Assembly (NCBI GenBank): GCA_030747885.1
Contig: JASLJW010000127.1
Location: 1 to 24,884, forward strand
DNA length: 24,884 nt
Source: Candidatus Thalassarchaeaceae archaeon
Lineage (GTDB): Archaea; Thermoplasmatota; Poseidoniia; Poseidoniales; Thalassarchaeaceae
Reading direction: 5' to 3'
Shown here: positions 15,656 to 24,369 of the stretch, piece by piece
Layout: each line of letters starts with the position of its first letter
Position numbering within the stretch: position 1 is the first letter of the stretch
The notes under the pieces: model-generated
What the model was told of the DNA's origin: nothing
What the model saw: only the letters and a program-made list of their open reading frames with translations
The model's database searches: none
Program-made: the position numbers and the translations under genes

Positions 15656-16315
15656 ATGGAGGGCACGTCTCAATGGGTTACAGATGAAATTCTCCATGAC
15701 GGTGCAGAAGCTAGAACAATTGCTGGAATTTGGATAGGTACCAATGCAGTAATGAAAATTCGACGGCCTAAAGGGTACAGGCATCCTAGTCTGGACAGTT
15801 CTCTAACAAAACGTCGTCTTTTTGCGGAAGCTAGAATTTTGGTTCATCTTTCAAATTCGGAAATGCCAATCCCTGAATTATTAGATTTCGATGAAAAAAC
15901 GGCTACATTGGTAATGACACGACTTTCAGGAGTGCCATTATTCAACATACTAAGAGAATCTACGGACTTTGAAAGAGTTTCCAAATTGATGTATTCTTGT
16001 GGAAAAATGATTAGAAATTTGCATTCATTAGGAGTTTCACATGGAGATTTAACCACGCATAATCTACTATGTGATAATCATGATTCAATCCAAATTATTG
16101 ATTTTGGATTAGGAAGATTGGCCCCAGAGATTGAGGCGTTGGGGCAAGATTTGCAAGTTCTTTCAGAATGTCTTTCTGCAAGCCATCCGAGTCATTCAAA
16201 TGCAATGGACTACGTTCTTAATGGATACAAAGATGGTAACGAAGATGGCTTAGATAAGAATGAAATTATTACTAGATTTGAAGAGATTCGAGGGAGGGTT
16301 CGTTATCATGGATGA
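15656..16315 (+). CDS. bud32: Bud32/PRPK kinase of the KEOPS complex
   Basis: A small atypical kinase-ATPase that works with Kae1 in KEOPS to make threonylcarbamoyladenosine at position 37 of tRNA. Family markers in its 219 residues: HDGAEA at 14-19; Lys34 in the VMKIRRPK strand; GYRHPSLDSSL at 40-50, the Bud32-specific stretch; HGD at 129-131 with Asn136 in the catalytic loop; DFG at 149-151; and a basic C-terminus RGRVRYHG. It is a stand-alone gene; in some archaea it is fused to Kae1, which is not in this window. The start ATG 15656 lies two bases from the nadA frame, so the promoter must overlap one of the two genes. It overlaps the next gene by eight bases. Confidence 0.92.
   Translation: MEGTSQWVTDEILHDGAEARTIAGIWIGTNAVMKIRRPKGYRHPSLDSSLTKRRLFAEARILVHLSNSEMPIPELLDFDEKTATLVMTRLSGVPLFNILRESTDFERVSKLMYSCGKMIRNLHSLGVSHGDLTTHNLLCDNHDSIQIIDFGLGRLAPEIEALGQDLQVLSECLSASHPSHSNAMDYVLNGYKDGNEDGLDKNEIITRFEEIRGRVRYHG
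16292..16298 (+). promoter_or_regulatory. Ribosome binding site that selects ATG 16308
   Basis: GGGAGGG inside the end of bud32 lies nine bases before ATG 16308. It favours this start over an in-frame ATG at 16260, which would add 16 residues unlike the family. Confidence 0.55.
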
Positions 16316-16931
16316 GGCTACAACCATCCTGTTCGTCACCTCAAATCAAGGAAAGATTACTGAAGCAAAAGAAGTTTTGAGGCCATACGGAATTAATGTT
16401 GAATCATATGTTCCAAATCCAGAAATAGACGAAATACAGTCAGCAGATCTTGTCGAAGTTGCTGCTGATAAGTTGATGAAAGCGGTTTCAAATTCTACAC
16501 TTTCATCTTCTATTTTTGGAGTAATGGTAGAAGATGCTGGATTTTTCTTAGATGAATATGAAGGATTTCCCGGAGTTTATTCTGCATATGTTCACAAAAC
16601 ATTAGGAATAAGTGGAGTTCTTCGTTCATTAAAGGGAATTGAGAACAGAAACGCATCATTTAGATGTGTTATTGGAATACATATTGAGGGGGAGAATTTC
16701 TTCTTTGAAGGAGCATGTAAAGGAATTGTTTCGGATAAAATTCGTGGAGTGAATGGTTTTGGTTATGATCCCCTCTTTATTCCAAATGAGGGTGATGGTA
16801 GAACCTTTGCTGAAATGAAGTTGGAAGAGAAGGCGATTTTCTCCCATAGAGCGAAGGCCTTGGAGGCATTTAGGTCTTTTTTGGATGAATGGAAACAATC
16901 GCCAACCTCAAACCACGGCAATGGGTCGTAA
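16308..16931 (+). CDS. XTP/dITP pyrophosphatase (RdgB/HAM1 family)
   Basis: A house-cleaning enzyme that hydrolyses XTP, ITP and dITP to monophosphates. The family motifs appear in order across 207 residues: FVTSNQGKITEAKE at the N-terminus (T/SxNxxK), VEDAGFFLDEYEGFPGVYSAYV in the middle, NGFGYDPLFIP, and SHRAKALEAF near the C-terminus. The frame is open further upstream to 16260, but ATG 16308 gives the family's normal start and has a good Shine-Dalgarno sequence. It overlaps the end of bud32 by eight bases, so the two are coupled. It is followed after 16 bp by a membrane protein gene. Assignment is secure. Confidence 0.92.
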   Translation: MDEATTILFVTSNQGKITEAKEVLRPYGINVESYVPNPEIDEIQSADLVEVAADKLMKAVSNSTLSSSIFGVMVEDAGFFLDEYEGFPGVYSAYVHKTLGISGVLRSLKGIENRNASFRCVIGIHIEGENFFFEGACKGIVSDKIRGVNGFGYDPLFIPNEGDGRTFAEMKLEEKAIFSHRAKALEAFRSFLDEWKQSPTSNHGNGS

Positions 16932-16947
16932 GCAATGAGGCGGCACA

Positions 16948-17745
16948 ATGGCAGGTTTCTCTAGACTAATGCTCTGGATGATTCTCATCATTGGTGGCGC
17001 CGGATTCTTGACGCTTAGGGGTGCATTAGAAGAGAATGCACAATTTGGTGTTGCGGGGGGCCTTTTGATTCTACTAGCTATCTTGATGTTTACTGGAGGG
17101 GACCCCGCTCCGCCACCTACTCGAAATCGAAAGAAATCATCAAAAATTTCTGTTGAAAGCGATGATGATGTAGAAGAACCGGAAATTCAAACTCCAGTAA
17201 GTAGAACAAGAGGAGTAGACGTGATTTCTCCCGAAGTAGAAACGGTTGAAAATGATGAAATTATCGAAGTTGAAGCAATAATGGAAGATGTTGTTGAAGC
17301 AAAGGAATATGTTGTTGAAGTGGATGCTCAATCAATGTTAGAGACTGAAATTGATAGTGTAGTAGTCAATCGAAGAGAATCACAAAAAGAAATCAGAGAT
17401 GGGATTGAGAAACGCCGAAGAAAACAATTAGCTAGGATTAGAGGAGATACGCTACGATCGCGTCATGAAAACGATTCTAGAGAAAATCTCCAACAATTAT
17501 TGAAATCATCAAACGAAATCCAAGTTTTGGATGAACCCGAGAATCCACCACCAGGGCACCCATATGGACGTGTGTTAATAAGAATCGATGAGAATCGAGT
17601 TCTTAGACTTCGAGTCCCATTAGATGTGGGCTTGCGTGCAGCGGAAATTGAGCCAGATCCGCTCCCCCATCTTGACGGATTACCACCGCCACCACTCCCT
17701 GGAGAGATTGGTGATTTACCTCCCCCTCCAGGCCCAAACCAATGA
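16948..17745 (+). CDS. Two-helix membrane protein with acidic middle and proline-rich end
   Basis: I do not recognise this 265-residue protein. Two hydrophobic segments lie at about 7-25 and 33-50, forming a membrane hairpin. A highly acidic stretch runs from about 68 to 140, then a basic helical segment (EKRRRKQLARIRGD, about 153-166). Next comes a compact stretch (HPYGRVLIRIDENRVLRLRVPLDVGL, about 204-229) that may be a small beta domain. The C-terminus has two proline clusters, LPPPPLPGE and DLPPPPGPN. Runs of three or four prolines usually need aIF5A for translation, and they may bind a partner domain. It follows the HAM1 gene by 16 bp and is probably cotranscribed. The GAGGCGG at about 16937 is a possible ribosome site. 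Confidence 0.7.
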   Translation: MAGFSRLMLWMILIIGGAGFLTLRGALEENAQFGVAGGLLILLAILMFTGGDPAPPPTRNRKKSSKISVESDDDVEEPEIQTPVSRTRGVDVISPEVETVENDEIIEVEAIMEDVVEAKEYVVEVDAQSMLETEIDSVVVNRRESQKEIRDGIEKRRRKQLARIRGDTLRSRHENDSRENLQQLLKSSNEIQVLDEPENPPPGHPYGRVLIRIDENRVLRLRVPLDVGLRAAEIEPDPLPHLDGLPPPPLPGEIGDLPPPPGPNQ

Positions 17746-17801
17746 AATCCGTTCATGTTTTACAGCAATGATGCTATGTAGCGAGCGCACATCCAGTGGA
17801 C

Positions 17802-18635
17802 ATGGCCGAACTACCTGATGTCGATGAACTTACTATCGAGGAATACCCCTCAGAGAATGGAGTCATAGTCGTAGCAACAGTAAATCGACCTGAAAAATTG
17901 AATTCGTTGAATTATACCGTCAAAGATGCCATCAAATCACTTTGTACTTGGGTACAGGATTCTGATGAAGTTAGGGTGCTTATTTTTCGAGGTGCTTCTC
18001 CCCTTCCACCTCCGGAAGGAAAGAGGCAGAAACCCCACGCGTTCGTAGCTGGTGCAGATGTGAGTGAATTTGTTGGCAAAGATAGCGAAACAATCCGCCC
18101 TGAGTTCGAAGAAAATGTTTGGGAAGCAGTTTGGAATTTAAGAAAACCAACAATTGCATTGATTGATGGGTATGCGTTGGGAGGTGGGAGTGAACTTGCA
18201 CTTTCATGCGATCTTAGAATAGCAACTCATCGCTCAATGTTTGGGACTCCCGAAATCAATCTGGGTCTTATTCCAGGTGGGGGTGGAACTCAGAGGCTGA
18301 CTTGGCTTGTTGGTTATGGTAAGGCCATGGAGATGGTAATGGGTGGAGAAATGGTTGATGCAGAAGAAGCTTATCGGATAGGTATGGTAAATCATATTGT
18401 TGAACCAGAGCAACTCATGGAAAAAGGAATGGAAATCGCCAGTAATTTAGCAACTAAATCTGCACTAACAATTCAAATTGCGAAGCAAGCAGTTAGGACC
18501 GCATTGGATCATCCAATCACAGATGGCATTCTTTTGGAACACAATATGTTTGTTGATTTGTTCGACACGAAAGATAAGGAAATAGGTGTAAGCGCCTTTA
18601 TGGAAAGAGGAAAACCTGAGTGGACTGGAGAGTGA
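17802..18635 (+). CDS. Enoyl-CoA hydratase/isomerase (crotonase family)
   Basis: A 277-residue crotonase-fold enzyme, likely hydrating trans-2-enoyl-CoA in beta-oxidation or a related acyl-CoA pathway. HAFVAGADVSEF forms part of the oxyanion hole. ALGGGSELALSCDLRIA carries the first catalytic Glu, and PEINLGLIPGGGGTQRL carries the second. Both hydratase Glu residues are therefore present, which favours hydratase over isomerase or other crotonases. A proline-rich insert (SPLPPPEGKRQK) precedes the oxyanion segment. The frame opens at GTG 17796, but ATG 17802 is the better start. It overlaps the following ABC transporter gene by four bases if that gene starts at 18632. It is one of several acyl-CoA genes in the window, consistent with lipid or amino acid breakdown. 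Confidence 0.9.
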   Translation: MAELPDVDELTIEEYPSENGVIVVATVNRPEKLNSLNYTVKDAIKSLCTWVQDSDEVRVLIFRGASPLPPPEGKRQKPHAFVAGADVSEFVGKDSETIRPEFEENVWEAVWNLRKPTIALIDGYALGGGSELALSCDLRIATHRSMFGTPEINLGLIPGGGGTQRLTWLVGYGKAMEMVMGGEMVDAEEAYRIGMVNHIVEPEQLMEKGMEIASNLATKSALTIQIAKQAVRTALDHPITDGILLEHNMFVDLFDTKDKEIGVSAFMERGKPEWTGE

Positions 18636-19402
18636 CTCCCTTGTCTGAATATTTAGTAGAAGCAGAAGGATTAGCAAAACGATTTGGAGATTTTGTAGCC
18701 CTTCAACCACTTGATGTGAAGGTAAAAGCAGGCGAATTCTTCGGAGTATTTGGTCCAAATGGAGCGGGTAAATCCACATTTATCCGTTTACTTACTGGTC
18801 AATTACGCCCAACTGAAGGAATGGCTAAAGTTTTGGATATTGATGTAGAAAAGAAACCAAGATTAGTCAAAGCAAATATTGGAATTGTGCCTGAATCTGA
18901 ATCCCCTCCATCATATCTTACAGCTGCTGAATTCCTTGAATTCGTTGCCCGCCTTAGAAAAGTTGAGGATTCAAAACAAAAAGTGAATTATTGGTTAGAT
19001 TGGTTTGGAATGTCGGACAAAAGTGAGACACTTTGCAAAGATTTGTCTAAAGGTCAAAGACAAAAAGTAATGCTTGCATCTGCCTTTATCCATGAACCAA
19101 GACTATTATTTCTGGATGAACCATTCGTAAACTTAGATCCAATTTACCAAAGAAAATGTAGGGAATTATTGATGGAACATATTTCAAATGGTGGGACGAT
19201 TTTCCTTTGTTCACATATTTTGGAAATTGCTGAAAGATTGTGCACTAGAGTAGCAGTCATTGATCATGGGAGAGTACTTGCCTCTGGAAGAATGGATGAT
19301 TTGAGGGATCATAAGAACGAAACCTTGGAGGATATTTTCATTCGACTTGTCGGGAAATCTATTGGTGAGATTGAAGCCGAAAATGGGTCCGAAGAGGAAT
19401 GA
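18632..19402 (+). CDS. ABC transporter ATP-binding protein
   Basis: An ABC ATPase of about 256 residues. Motifs present are Walker A GPNGAGKST, the signature LSKGQRQKVML, Walker B LLFLDEPFVNLDP and the switch His in LCSHIL. It pairs with the permease gene that overlaps it by four bases. The frame opens at GTG 18620, but GTG 18632 overlaps the crotonase stop as GTGA and has CTGGAGA just upstream, so I prefer it. The domain order and the long single permease resemble ABC-2 type exporters. Substrate unknown. The C-terminal tail (residues after about 230) is short and acidic. Together with the permease it would form one exporter or a membrane-lipid or drug efflux unit. Confidence 0.9.
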   Translation: MTPLSEYLVEAEGLAKRFGDFVALQPLDVKVKAGEFFGVFGPNGAGKSTFIRLLTGQLRPTEGMAKVLDIDVEKKPRLVKANIGIVPESESPPSYLTAAEFLEFVARLRKVEDSKQKVNYWLDWFGMSDKSETLCKDLSKGQRQKVMLASAFIHEPRLLFLDEPFVNLDPIYQRKCRELLMEHISNGGTIFLCSHILEIAERLCTRVAVIDHGRVLASGRMDDLRDHKNETLEDIFIRLVGKSIGEIEAENGSEEE

Positions 19403-21036
19403 TTTCTATGAGTGTCAGAAGGGAAGAGCCTGATCTTCTATCGGCCTTCCCGATTACATTTGTCATGATGTTCAAAGAAGAATGGAGACAAAATGTTGAT
19501 TTTGCAAAAAGTCGTCGTATCCTAATGTTTCCAGCATTATTAGGGATTGTCTCAATGGCATTAACAATTGGACTTAGATTCCTCACAGGTGATGCAGTCA
19601 GTGGCGTTGATGCAGAAGAAATGGCTCGTGAAACTTTCACTTTCGATGAATTACGTTCAGGGATTCACATCATGGTGTTTCTATTTTCTATGGGGATGGG
19701 AACATTTGCATTCTTAGGCCGTTCAATTGTATCTCAAAGAAGCGGTGGCAAGAATTTCCTCCTCGCTTCCCCAGCGATGCAACCTATCGATCTCCAATCT
19801 ACATATCTTGCATACTACCTCAAAGAAGTCAGTTTTTACATCGTTTTGATTCTCACTCCAGTGACTTTCGGAATGGGGCTTGGGATTGCATCTCAATCTG
19901 TTTTGAATATTACAACTCCCATGTTATGGAGTTCCCTCATCCCATTCCTAGTATGTGTTTCTTTGACAATGGCTCAAGGAATTGCAGTTTCTTTCTTCGG
20001 ATCTACACTAATGAGTAGAGGCCATCAATGGAATATATTGATCCCAATTATTGGGGCATTAGCAGCATCATTGCTTTATGTTGAAATCATCCCGATAGAT
20101 CGTGTAATTCTCGGACTTTGGGCCCATTCAACTGCATCGTTTTGGTGGACTCCTTTAGCGTTTATTTGTTGCTCTATCTTGGCTTGGTTCTCTGCTGGAT
20201 TGCTTCCAGAGGATTTTGAAGTTCAGATTACAGGAAGATCAGATTTGTTTATTCCCGTTTTTGATCAATTGAAGAAAATTGGCCTTAAATCAGATAGTCG
20301 AATTAGGATTTTAATCGCAAAAGAAATTGTGGACGTCTTGAGATCGGGCACTCTTTTGAAGATGTTGGGTTCTTTTGCAGTACCCTTACTTTTCCTTTTA
20401 CTTCTCGCATGGGGTGCTGATTTTGCTTCGTTTCCAATTCCATTCAATTTGCTTTCTTATGCTCCATTCATTGGTTTTTTCGGGTTTAATTTCTATTCGT
20501 GGCTAAATGCCATTGATGCGCCAGATCATCTCAATACGATGCCCGTATCTGTCCCTGAATTACTTCAAGCAAAAATTTGGACCTATTTTCTTCTAACTAG
20601 TTGGATTGGAGTGATTTTCATTTTACTAATGGCTCAGATGTTGGATCAATGGGATGATGCGGTATCTGCAATGATTGTGATGCTTGCAAATTCAATCTAC
20701 ATTGTTTCTCTTTCAGCATGGCTAATGGGTTTACGCCCCAACAAAGCTATTTTTGATAGTGGAATAATGGCTCGTTTCTGGATTGCAACAGCCATGCCAT
20801 TAGTGGGACTTTTCCTTTTATCTTGGACACATGGTGATACGACATTGTTGGAAAACTGGGGGATGCAAGTTTCAGCAGGAGGACTTGATGCTGAAGCACA
20901 ATCAATCGCTCTAGAAGAACGACAATCAACAGATCTAACAGGAATTTTAGGAATTTGCGCAATACTACTTTCTCTTTCTTTTCTTTTCCTTCGATTACTT
21001 CATCGCAAGTGGGGAAGAGCCCCATTTGAGAATTAA
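19399..21036 (+). CDS. ABC-2 type permease, multi-pass membrane protein
   Basis: A 545-residue integral membrane protein with about a dozen hydrophobic segments. They appear in two halves separated by a soluble loop at about 265-320, the layout expected of a fused ABC-2 permease. It begins in an ATGA overlap with the ATPase gene, so the two form one transporter. An alternative start is ATG 19408. A short N-terminal cytoplasmic stretch with Lys and Arg (EEWRQNVDFAKSRR) precedes the first membrane span, as in ABC-2 permeases, where this helix contacts the ATPase. There is no family-specific motif to name the substrate. The following gene starts within about 40 bases, so the whole run from 17802 could be one operon. 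Confidence 0.85.
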   Translation: MISMSVRREEPDLLSAFPITFVMMFKEEWRQNVDFAKSRRILMFPALLGIVSMALTIGLRFLTGDAVSGVDAEEMARETFTFDELRSGIHIMVFLFSMGMGTFAFLGRSIVSQRSGGKNFLLASPAMQPIDLQSTYLAYYLKEVSFYIVLILTPVTFGMGLGIASQSVLNITTPMLWSSLIPFLVCVSLTMAQGIAVSFFGSTLMSRGHQWNILIPIIGALAASLLYVEIIPIDRVILGLWAHSTASFWWTPLAFICCSILAWFSAGLLPEDFEVQITGRSDLFIPVFDQLKKIGLKSDSRIRILIAKEIVDVLRSGTLLKMLGSFAVPLLFLLLLAWGADFASFPIPFNLLSYAPFIGFFGFNFYSWLNAIDAPDHLNTMPVSVPELLQAKIWTYFLLTSWIGVIFILLMAQMLDQWDDAVSAMIVMLANSIYIVSLSAWLMGLRPNKAIFDSGIMARFWIATAMPLVGLFLLSWTHGDTTLLENWGMQVSAGGLDAEAQSIALEERQSTDLTGILGICAILLSLSFLFLRLLHRKWGRAPFEN

Positions 21037-21077
21037 CTTACGATGTGTTCATGAGAGATAAATTAGCGCCTCACGTT

Positions 21078-21698
21078 ATGTCGAAGGCCCTTGTTCTTGC
21101 TGGGCTCCCTGGTTCTGGAAAAAGCGTAGCATCAGATATTGCGAAAGCAATTGGGATTCCGGTCGTAACAATGGGAGATGTAATTCGTGCTGAAACTAGA
21201 ACACGCGGTCTTGAAGCAACCTCAAAAAATATCGGAATGGTCGCGGAAGATCTTCGCGCTAAATTTGGAGAAGATATTGTTCTTCGAAAATCATGGCCGA
21301 GTATTTCTGAGGCATTAGAAAATCATCCATTGATAATAATTGATGGAATGAGAAGTCTTGCAGAAGAAGAGGCTTTGATAGAATTGATGGGGAAACCGCC
21401 AATGATTCTAGCCGTAATTGCATCAGAAGAAGTTCGCAATATTCGTTTAATTGAAAGAAAACGTTCTGATGATATTGTTTTCACTAAATCTACAGGAGAA
21501 AAAATATTCATTGAAATAAAACATGGAGAAAAGTCGCCGCAACATGACGCAATTTCGGAACGAGATACTAGAGAACGCGCTTGGGGTGTTGAAACATTGT
21601 TGAATCGAGCAGATTTTCGAATAGAAAATGAAGATAGTATAGATTCCTTCCGAACAACAGTGAAAGCACTCTTGGAAGGCCTAAACTGCATCGATTGA
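21078..21698 (+). CDS. UPF0200-type P-loop nucleotide kinase-like protein
   Basis: A P-loop protein of about 206 residues that resembles the archaeal UPF0200 family, annotated as adenylate/dephospho-CoA kinase-like. Markers are GLPGSGKS near residue 10, MGDVIRAE shortly after, then the helical block with LRAKFGEDIV, and IIDGMRSLAEEE as the Walker B region. ERKRSDD is a lid-like Arg-rich stretch, and SERDTRERAWG follows. The P-loop is intact, so ATP or GTP binding is likely. The substrate is unknown. The frame is open from GTG 21045, with other starts at ATG 21051 and 21078. I chose 21078 because family members begin just before the P-loop; no start has a strong ribosome site. The gene lies between the ABC transporter and the pilus motor genes. 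Confidence 0.78.
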   Translation: MSKALVLAGLPGSGKSVASDIAKAIGIPVVTMGDVIRAETRTRGLEATSKNIGMVAEDLRAKFGEDIVLRKSWPSISEALENHPLIIIDGMRSLAEEEALIELMGKPPMILAVIASEEVRNIRLIERKRSDDIVFTKSTGEKIFIEIKHGEKSPQHDAISERDTRERAWGVETLLNRADFRIENEDSIDSFRTTVKALLEGLNCID

Positions 21699-21742
21699 AG
21701 GCCAAAGGTTATCCCAATCCTCATGCCTTTCGGGTACATACC

Positions 21743-21749
21743 GAGGTGG
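21743..21749 (+). promoter_or_regulatory. Shine-Dalgarno before the ArlI-like ATPase
   Basis: GAGGTGG lies four bases before ATG 21754. It matches the archaeal anti-Shine-Dalgarno well and confirms this start. Confidence 0.6.
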
Positions 21750-21753
21750 CACC

Positions 21754-23280
21754 ATGGCACGACGAGGGCGGAAAGGGCAGGGTCAAGGCCGAAGAAAACA
21801 GCAACAATCTCAGTTTGAAGAAATGGACAAGTATCCCGTTTCTCCTCCTCATTCATTTGCACGAATAGTACGTGATTTGAGGACATTAAATCTCATTTAT
21901 CAGGTAATTGAGCCCCCTCTCAATAAGAAAGAGACTGAGCAAAAGGATCAGATAATGGAAATCTTTGTCCAGGCATTAAATGCAGATATTGAAGAGATAG
22001 ATGCAGACCCGGTAGCATATCTTCGTGCAGCAATGGATCAAATCATCAAATCTTATCGACTGAAGATTAGCAAGAAATCTAGATCTAAAATATTCTATTA
22101 TATTCGTAGAGATCTCATTGGATATGGCCGAATGGATGTTCTGATGAATGATGCCAATGTGGAAGATATTTCTCTAGATGGAACCAATGTACCTATTTTC
22201 GCATATCATAGAAAGTTTGAATCTGTAGAAACAACAATTGCTTGGCCTACTGATGATGAATTGGAAGCCTATGTGATTAAACTAGCACAACGGTGCGGAA
22301 AACACATCTCTGTGGCGGAACCACTGTTGGATGCAACGCTAATGGACGGTTCTAGAATCGTAATGAAATTAGGAAGAGAAGTTTCTACTCGTGGTTCTGC
22401 TTTCTGTATTCGTAGATTCAGAGAAGATCCATTCAGTCCTTGTGATATCGTTGCATTCCGCACAATGACTAGCCTAATGGTTGCTTATCTTTGGATTGCA
22501 TTCCAACAAGGTGTCTCTATGCTATTCGTAGGGGGTACTGCATCAGGAAAAACTACGACATTGAACGCAATGTGTTTGTTTATTCCTTGGCAGATGAAAA
22601 TCGTAAGTATTGAATCTACTCGGGAAGTAAATATTCCTCAGCCTAACTGGATTCCAGGTCTTACTCGCCAAGGATTCGGAGGCGAATCATCCGAAGGAGA
22701 GATTACAGAATTCGAATTGCTCAAAGCAGCACTTAGAGAACGACCTGAATATATCATAGTGGGAGAAATTCGAGGAGCAGAGGCCTATGTTCTATTCCAA
22801 GCGATGGCTACAGGGCACTGTTCCTATTCAACTGTTCACGCTGATTCAGTTGCTTCACTAGTACACCGTTTAGAAAACAAACCAATTGATATCCCTCGAG
22901 TTCTACTTCCTGCTTTGGAGGCGGTTGCAATCCAAATCCAAACTAGAATAAATGGTCGACGTGTTCGAAGAACTAAACAGATTGTCGAGATTGTTGGAGT
23001 TGATCCTCATAGTCAAGAAGTGATTACAAATGAGGTTTTCAAGTGGGATCCTTCTAGAGATGATTTCGACTTTAGTGGTAAGTCATATGTTCTCGAAAAA
23101 GTCATGGTCAAAATCAACTACTCTCAAGAGAAGATGCGCAATGAGTTGCGTACGAGGAAACGCATTTTGGATTGGATGGTTCTAAATGACATTCGTAAAT
23201 CTGATCAAGTAGCTCAAATCATTACAGAATATTACGTCCGACCTGACGAAATTCTCGCTCGCGTGGATGGCCTACGCTGA
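21754..23280 (+). CDS. ArlI/FlaI-like type IV pilus or archaellum assembly ATPase
   Basis: A 508-residue secretion ATPase of the type II/IV superfamily, closest in wording to the archaellum motor ArlI (FlaI). It has a basic Gln-rich N-terminus and then an N-terminal domain to about 215. The RecA-like core carries Walker A GGTASGKTT (260-268), SIESTREV (286-293, the Asp-box region, where Ser replaces the usual Asp after Glu), Walker B IIVGEIRG (334-341) and the His box GHCSYSTVHADS (354-365). The phrases FCIRRFREDPF and LNAMCLFIPWQMKIVSIE are typical of archaeal ArlI and pilus ATPases. The C-terminal 100 residues are long and basic. It is followed 18 bp later by its ArlJ-like partner. Archaellum versus adhesive pilus cannot be decided without the filament genes. 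Confidence 0.9.
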   Translation: MARRGRKGQGQGRRKQQQSQFEEMDKYPVSPPHSFARIVRDLRTLNLIYQVIEPPLNKKETEQKDQIMEIFVQALNADIEEIDADPVAYLRAAMDQIIKSYRLKISKKSRSKIFYYIRRDLIGYGRMDVLMNDANVEDISLDGTNVPIFAYHRKFESVETTIAWPTDDELEAYVIKLAQRCGKHISVAEPLLDATLMDGSRIVMKLGREVSTRGSAFCIRRFREDPFSPCDIVAFRTMTSLMVAYLWIAFQQGVSMLFVGGTASGKTTTLNAMCLFIPWQMKIVSIESTREVNIPQPNWIPGLTRQGFGGESSEGEITEFELLKAALRERPEYIIVGEIRGAEAYVLFQAMATGHCSYSTVHADSVASLVHRLENKPIDIPRVLLPALEAVAIQIQTRINGRRVRRTKQIVEIVGVDPHSQEVITNEVFKWDPSRDDFDFSGKSYVLEKVMVKINYSQEKMRNELRTRKRILDWMVLNDIRKSDQVAQIITEYYVRPDEILARVDGLR

Positions 23281-23284
23281 CCAA

Positions 23285-23291
23285 GAGGAGG
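23285..23291 (+). promoter_or_regulatory. Shine-Dalgarno that fixes the TTG start of the ArlJ-like gene
   Basis: GAGGAGG lies seven bases before TTG 23299. The protein would otherwise have no start before the first Met at residue 17, so the ribosome site supports TTG. Confidence 0.6.
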
Positions 23292-23298
23292 CGGTATC

Positions 23299-24369
23299 TT
23301 GGCAAAGAAAAGAGATTTGAAGTCAAAGAAGCAATATGACTTTGAAGGAATGACTCTAACACCATGGCAGAAGATTTCAATCACTTTTTTTGGAGTCATC
23401 TACCGAGAACGTGCTCGAAAAGATCCCGATCTTAAAAAACTCCTAGTGCAGGCAGACATCAGAGTAATGCCTGAAGTATACAAATCAACTCAATTGATGA
23501 GTACAATTGCAGTTATGATTGGTTGTGGGGCCCTCTTAGCTCTTGTTTTCTTACCCGGTGCGGGGTTAATTGCAATTTACGAATCTATTCAAGACCCTGA
23601 GACTGTAATGATGTGTGTAGATTGGGCATTCTGGCATAAAGCGGACATCAATCCAGCACTTCCTGGAAGTGGTTGTCCCCACTATGCAACACAAGTATTT
23701 CCTTTCTTATGGAAGGTTCTTGTTGTCGCATTGGTTGGCGTAATTACTCCCTATTCTGCAAACAAATACTTTGGTAATGAAGCCAATAGAAAGAAACTTG
23801 CTCGAGCAGATCGGTTAGAAAAATATCTTCCTTACGCTTCATCTTACACTGCTGCAATGGCTGCAGCAAATGCAACTCCGGTCAAGATTTTCCGTTCTTT
23901 AGCCAAGAATGGAGAAATTTATGGGGATATTGCTTATGATTCTTCAATGATTTATCGAGACATGACATTATTCGGTTATGATATCATCACTGCGGTGAAA
24001 CTTGCCGTAGATCGAGCTGCATCTACTTGGGTCACTGAATTCTTCCAAGGAATGGTTGGAACACTTTCCTCAGGTGGTAATCTGAAATTGTATTTCTTGA
24101 ATCGTGCTGAGCATTATATGAGAGAAAATAGAATCAGGCTAACTGTTTTCTTAGAAACCCTAGCTATGTTTGCTGAAACATATATTGTAGTTGCAGTTGC
24201 AATGCCACTTTTCCTAATTGTAATGTTAGTCATTATGTTCTGGGTGTCTGGTGCAGGGTCTCAAATTTCCGAAAACATGGTGTATGGAATTGTTATGGGA
24301 TTACTTCCAATGATTCATATTGCATATTCACTATTTGTTTGGCTAATGTCTCAAGAGAATGCAATGTGA
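23299..24369 (+). CDS. ArlJ/FlaJ-like membrane platform protein, single T2SF domain
   Basis: A 356-residue polytopic protein that would be the membrane platform for the adjacent ATPase. After a basic N-terminus, hydrophobic segments lie at about 67-90 and 132-152. A cytoplasmic T2SF-like domain at about 165-285 includes YLPYASSYTAAMAAANATP, IFRSLAKNGEIYGD and FGYDIITAVKLA. Two more hydrophobic segments lie at about 290-318 and 328-350. Known ArlJ proteins are usually larger, with two such domains; this one has a single T2SF domain. It could be a reduced ArlJ or the platform of a Tad-like or adhesive pilus. A loop at about 100-130 with several Cys (CVDWAF, SGCPHY) probably faces outside. The start is TTG with a strong Shine-Dalgarno. 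Confidence 0.85.
   Translation: MAKKRDLKSKKQYDFEGMTLTPWQKISITFFGVIYRERARKDPDLKKLLVQADIRVMPEVYKSTQLMSTIAVMIGCGALLALVFLPGAGLIAIYESIQDPETVMMCVDWAFWHKADINPALPGSGCPHYATQVFPFLWKVLVVALVGVITPYSANKYFGNEANRKKLARADRLEKYLPYASSYTAAMAAANATPVKIFRSLAKNGEIYGDIAYDSSMIYRDMTLFGYDIITAVKLAVDRAASTWVTEFFQGMVGTLSSGGNLKLYFLNRAEHYMRENRIRLTVFLETLAMFAETYIVVAVAMPLFLIVMLVIMFWVSGAGSQISENMVYGIVMGLLPMIHIAYSLFVWLMSQENAM

Noticed and set aside
16260..16307. Longer N-terminus for the XTP pyrophosphatase
   Set aside because: The extra 16 residues do not fit the family, and the ribosome site points to ATG 16308.
21323..21886. 187-codon minus-strand ORF opposite the UPF0200 and ATPase genes
   Set aside because: Antisense shadow of two well-supported genes, spanning their junction, with no recognisable domain.
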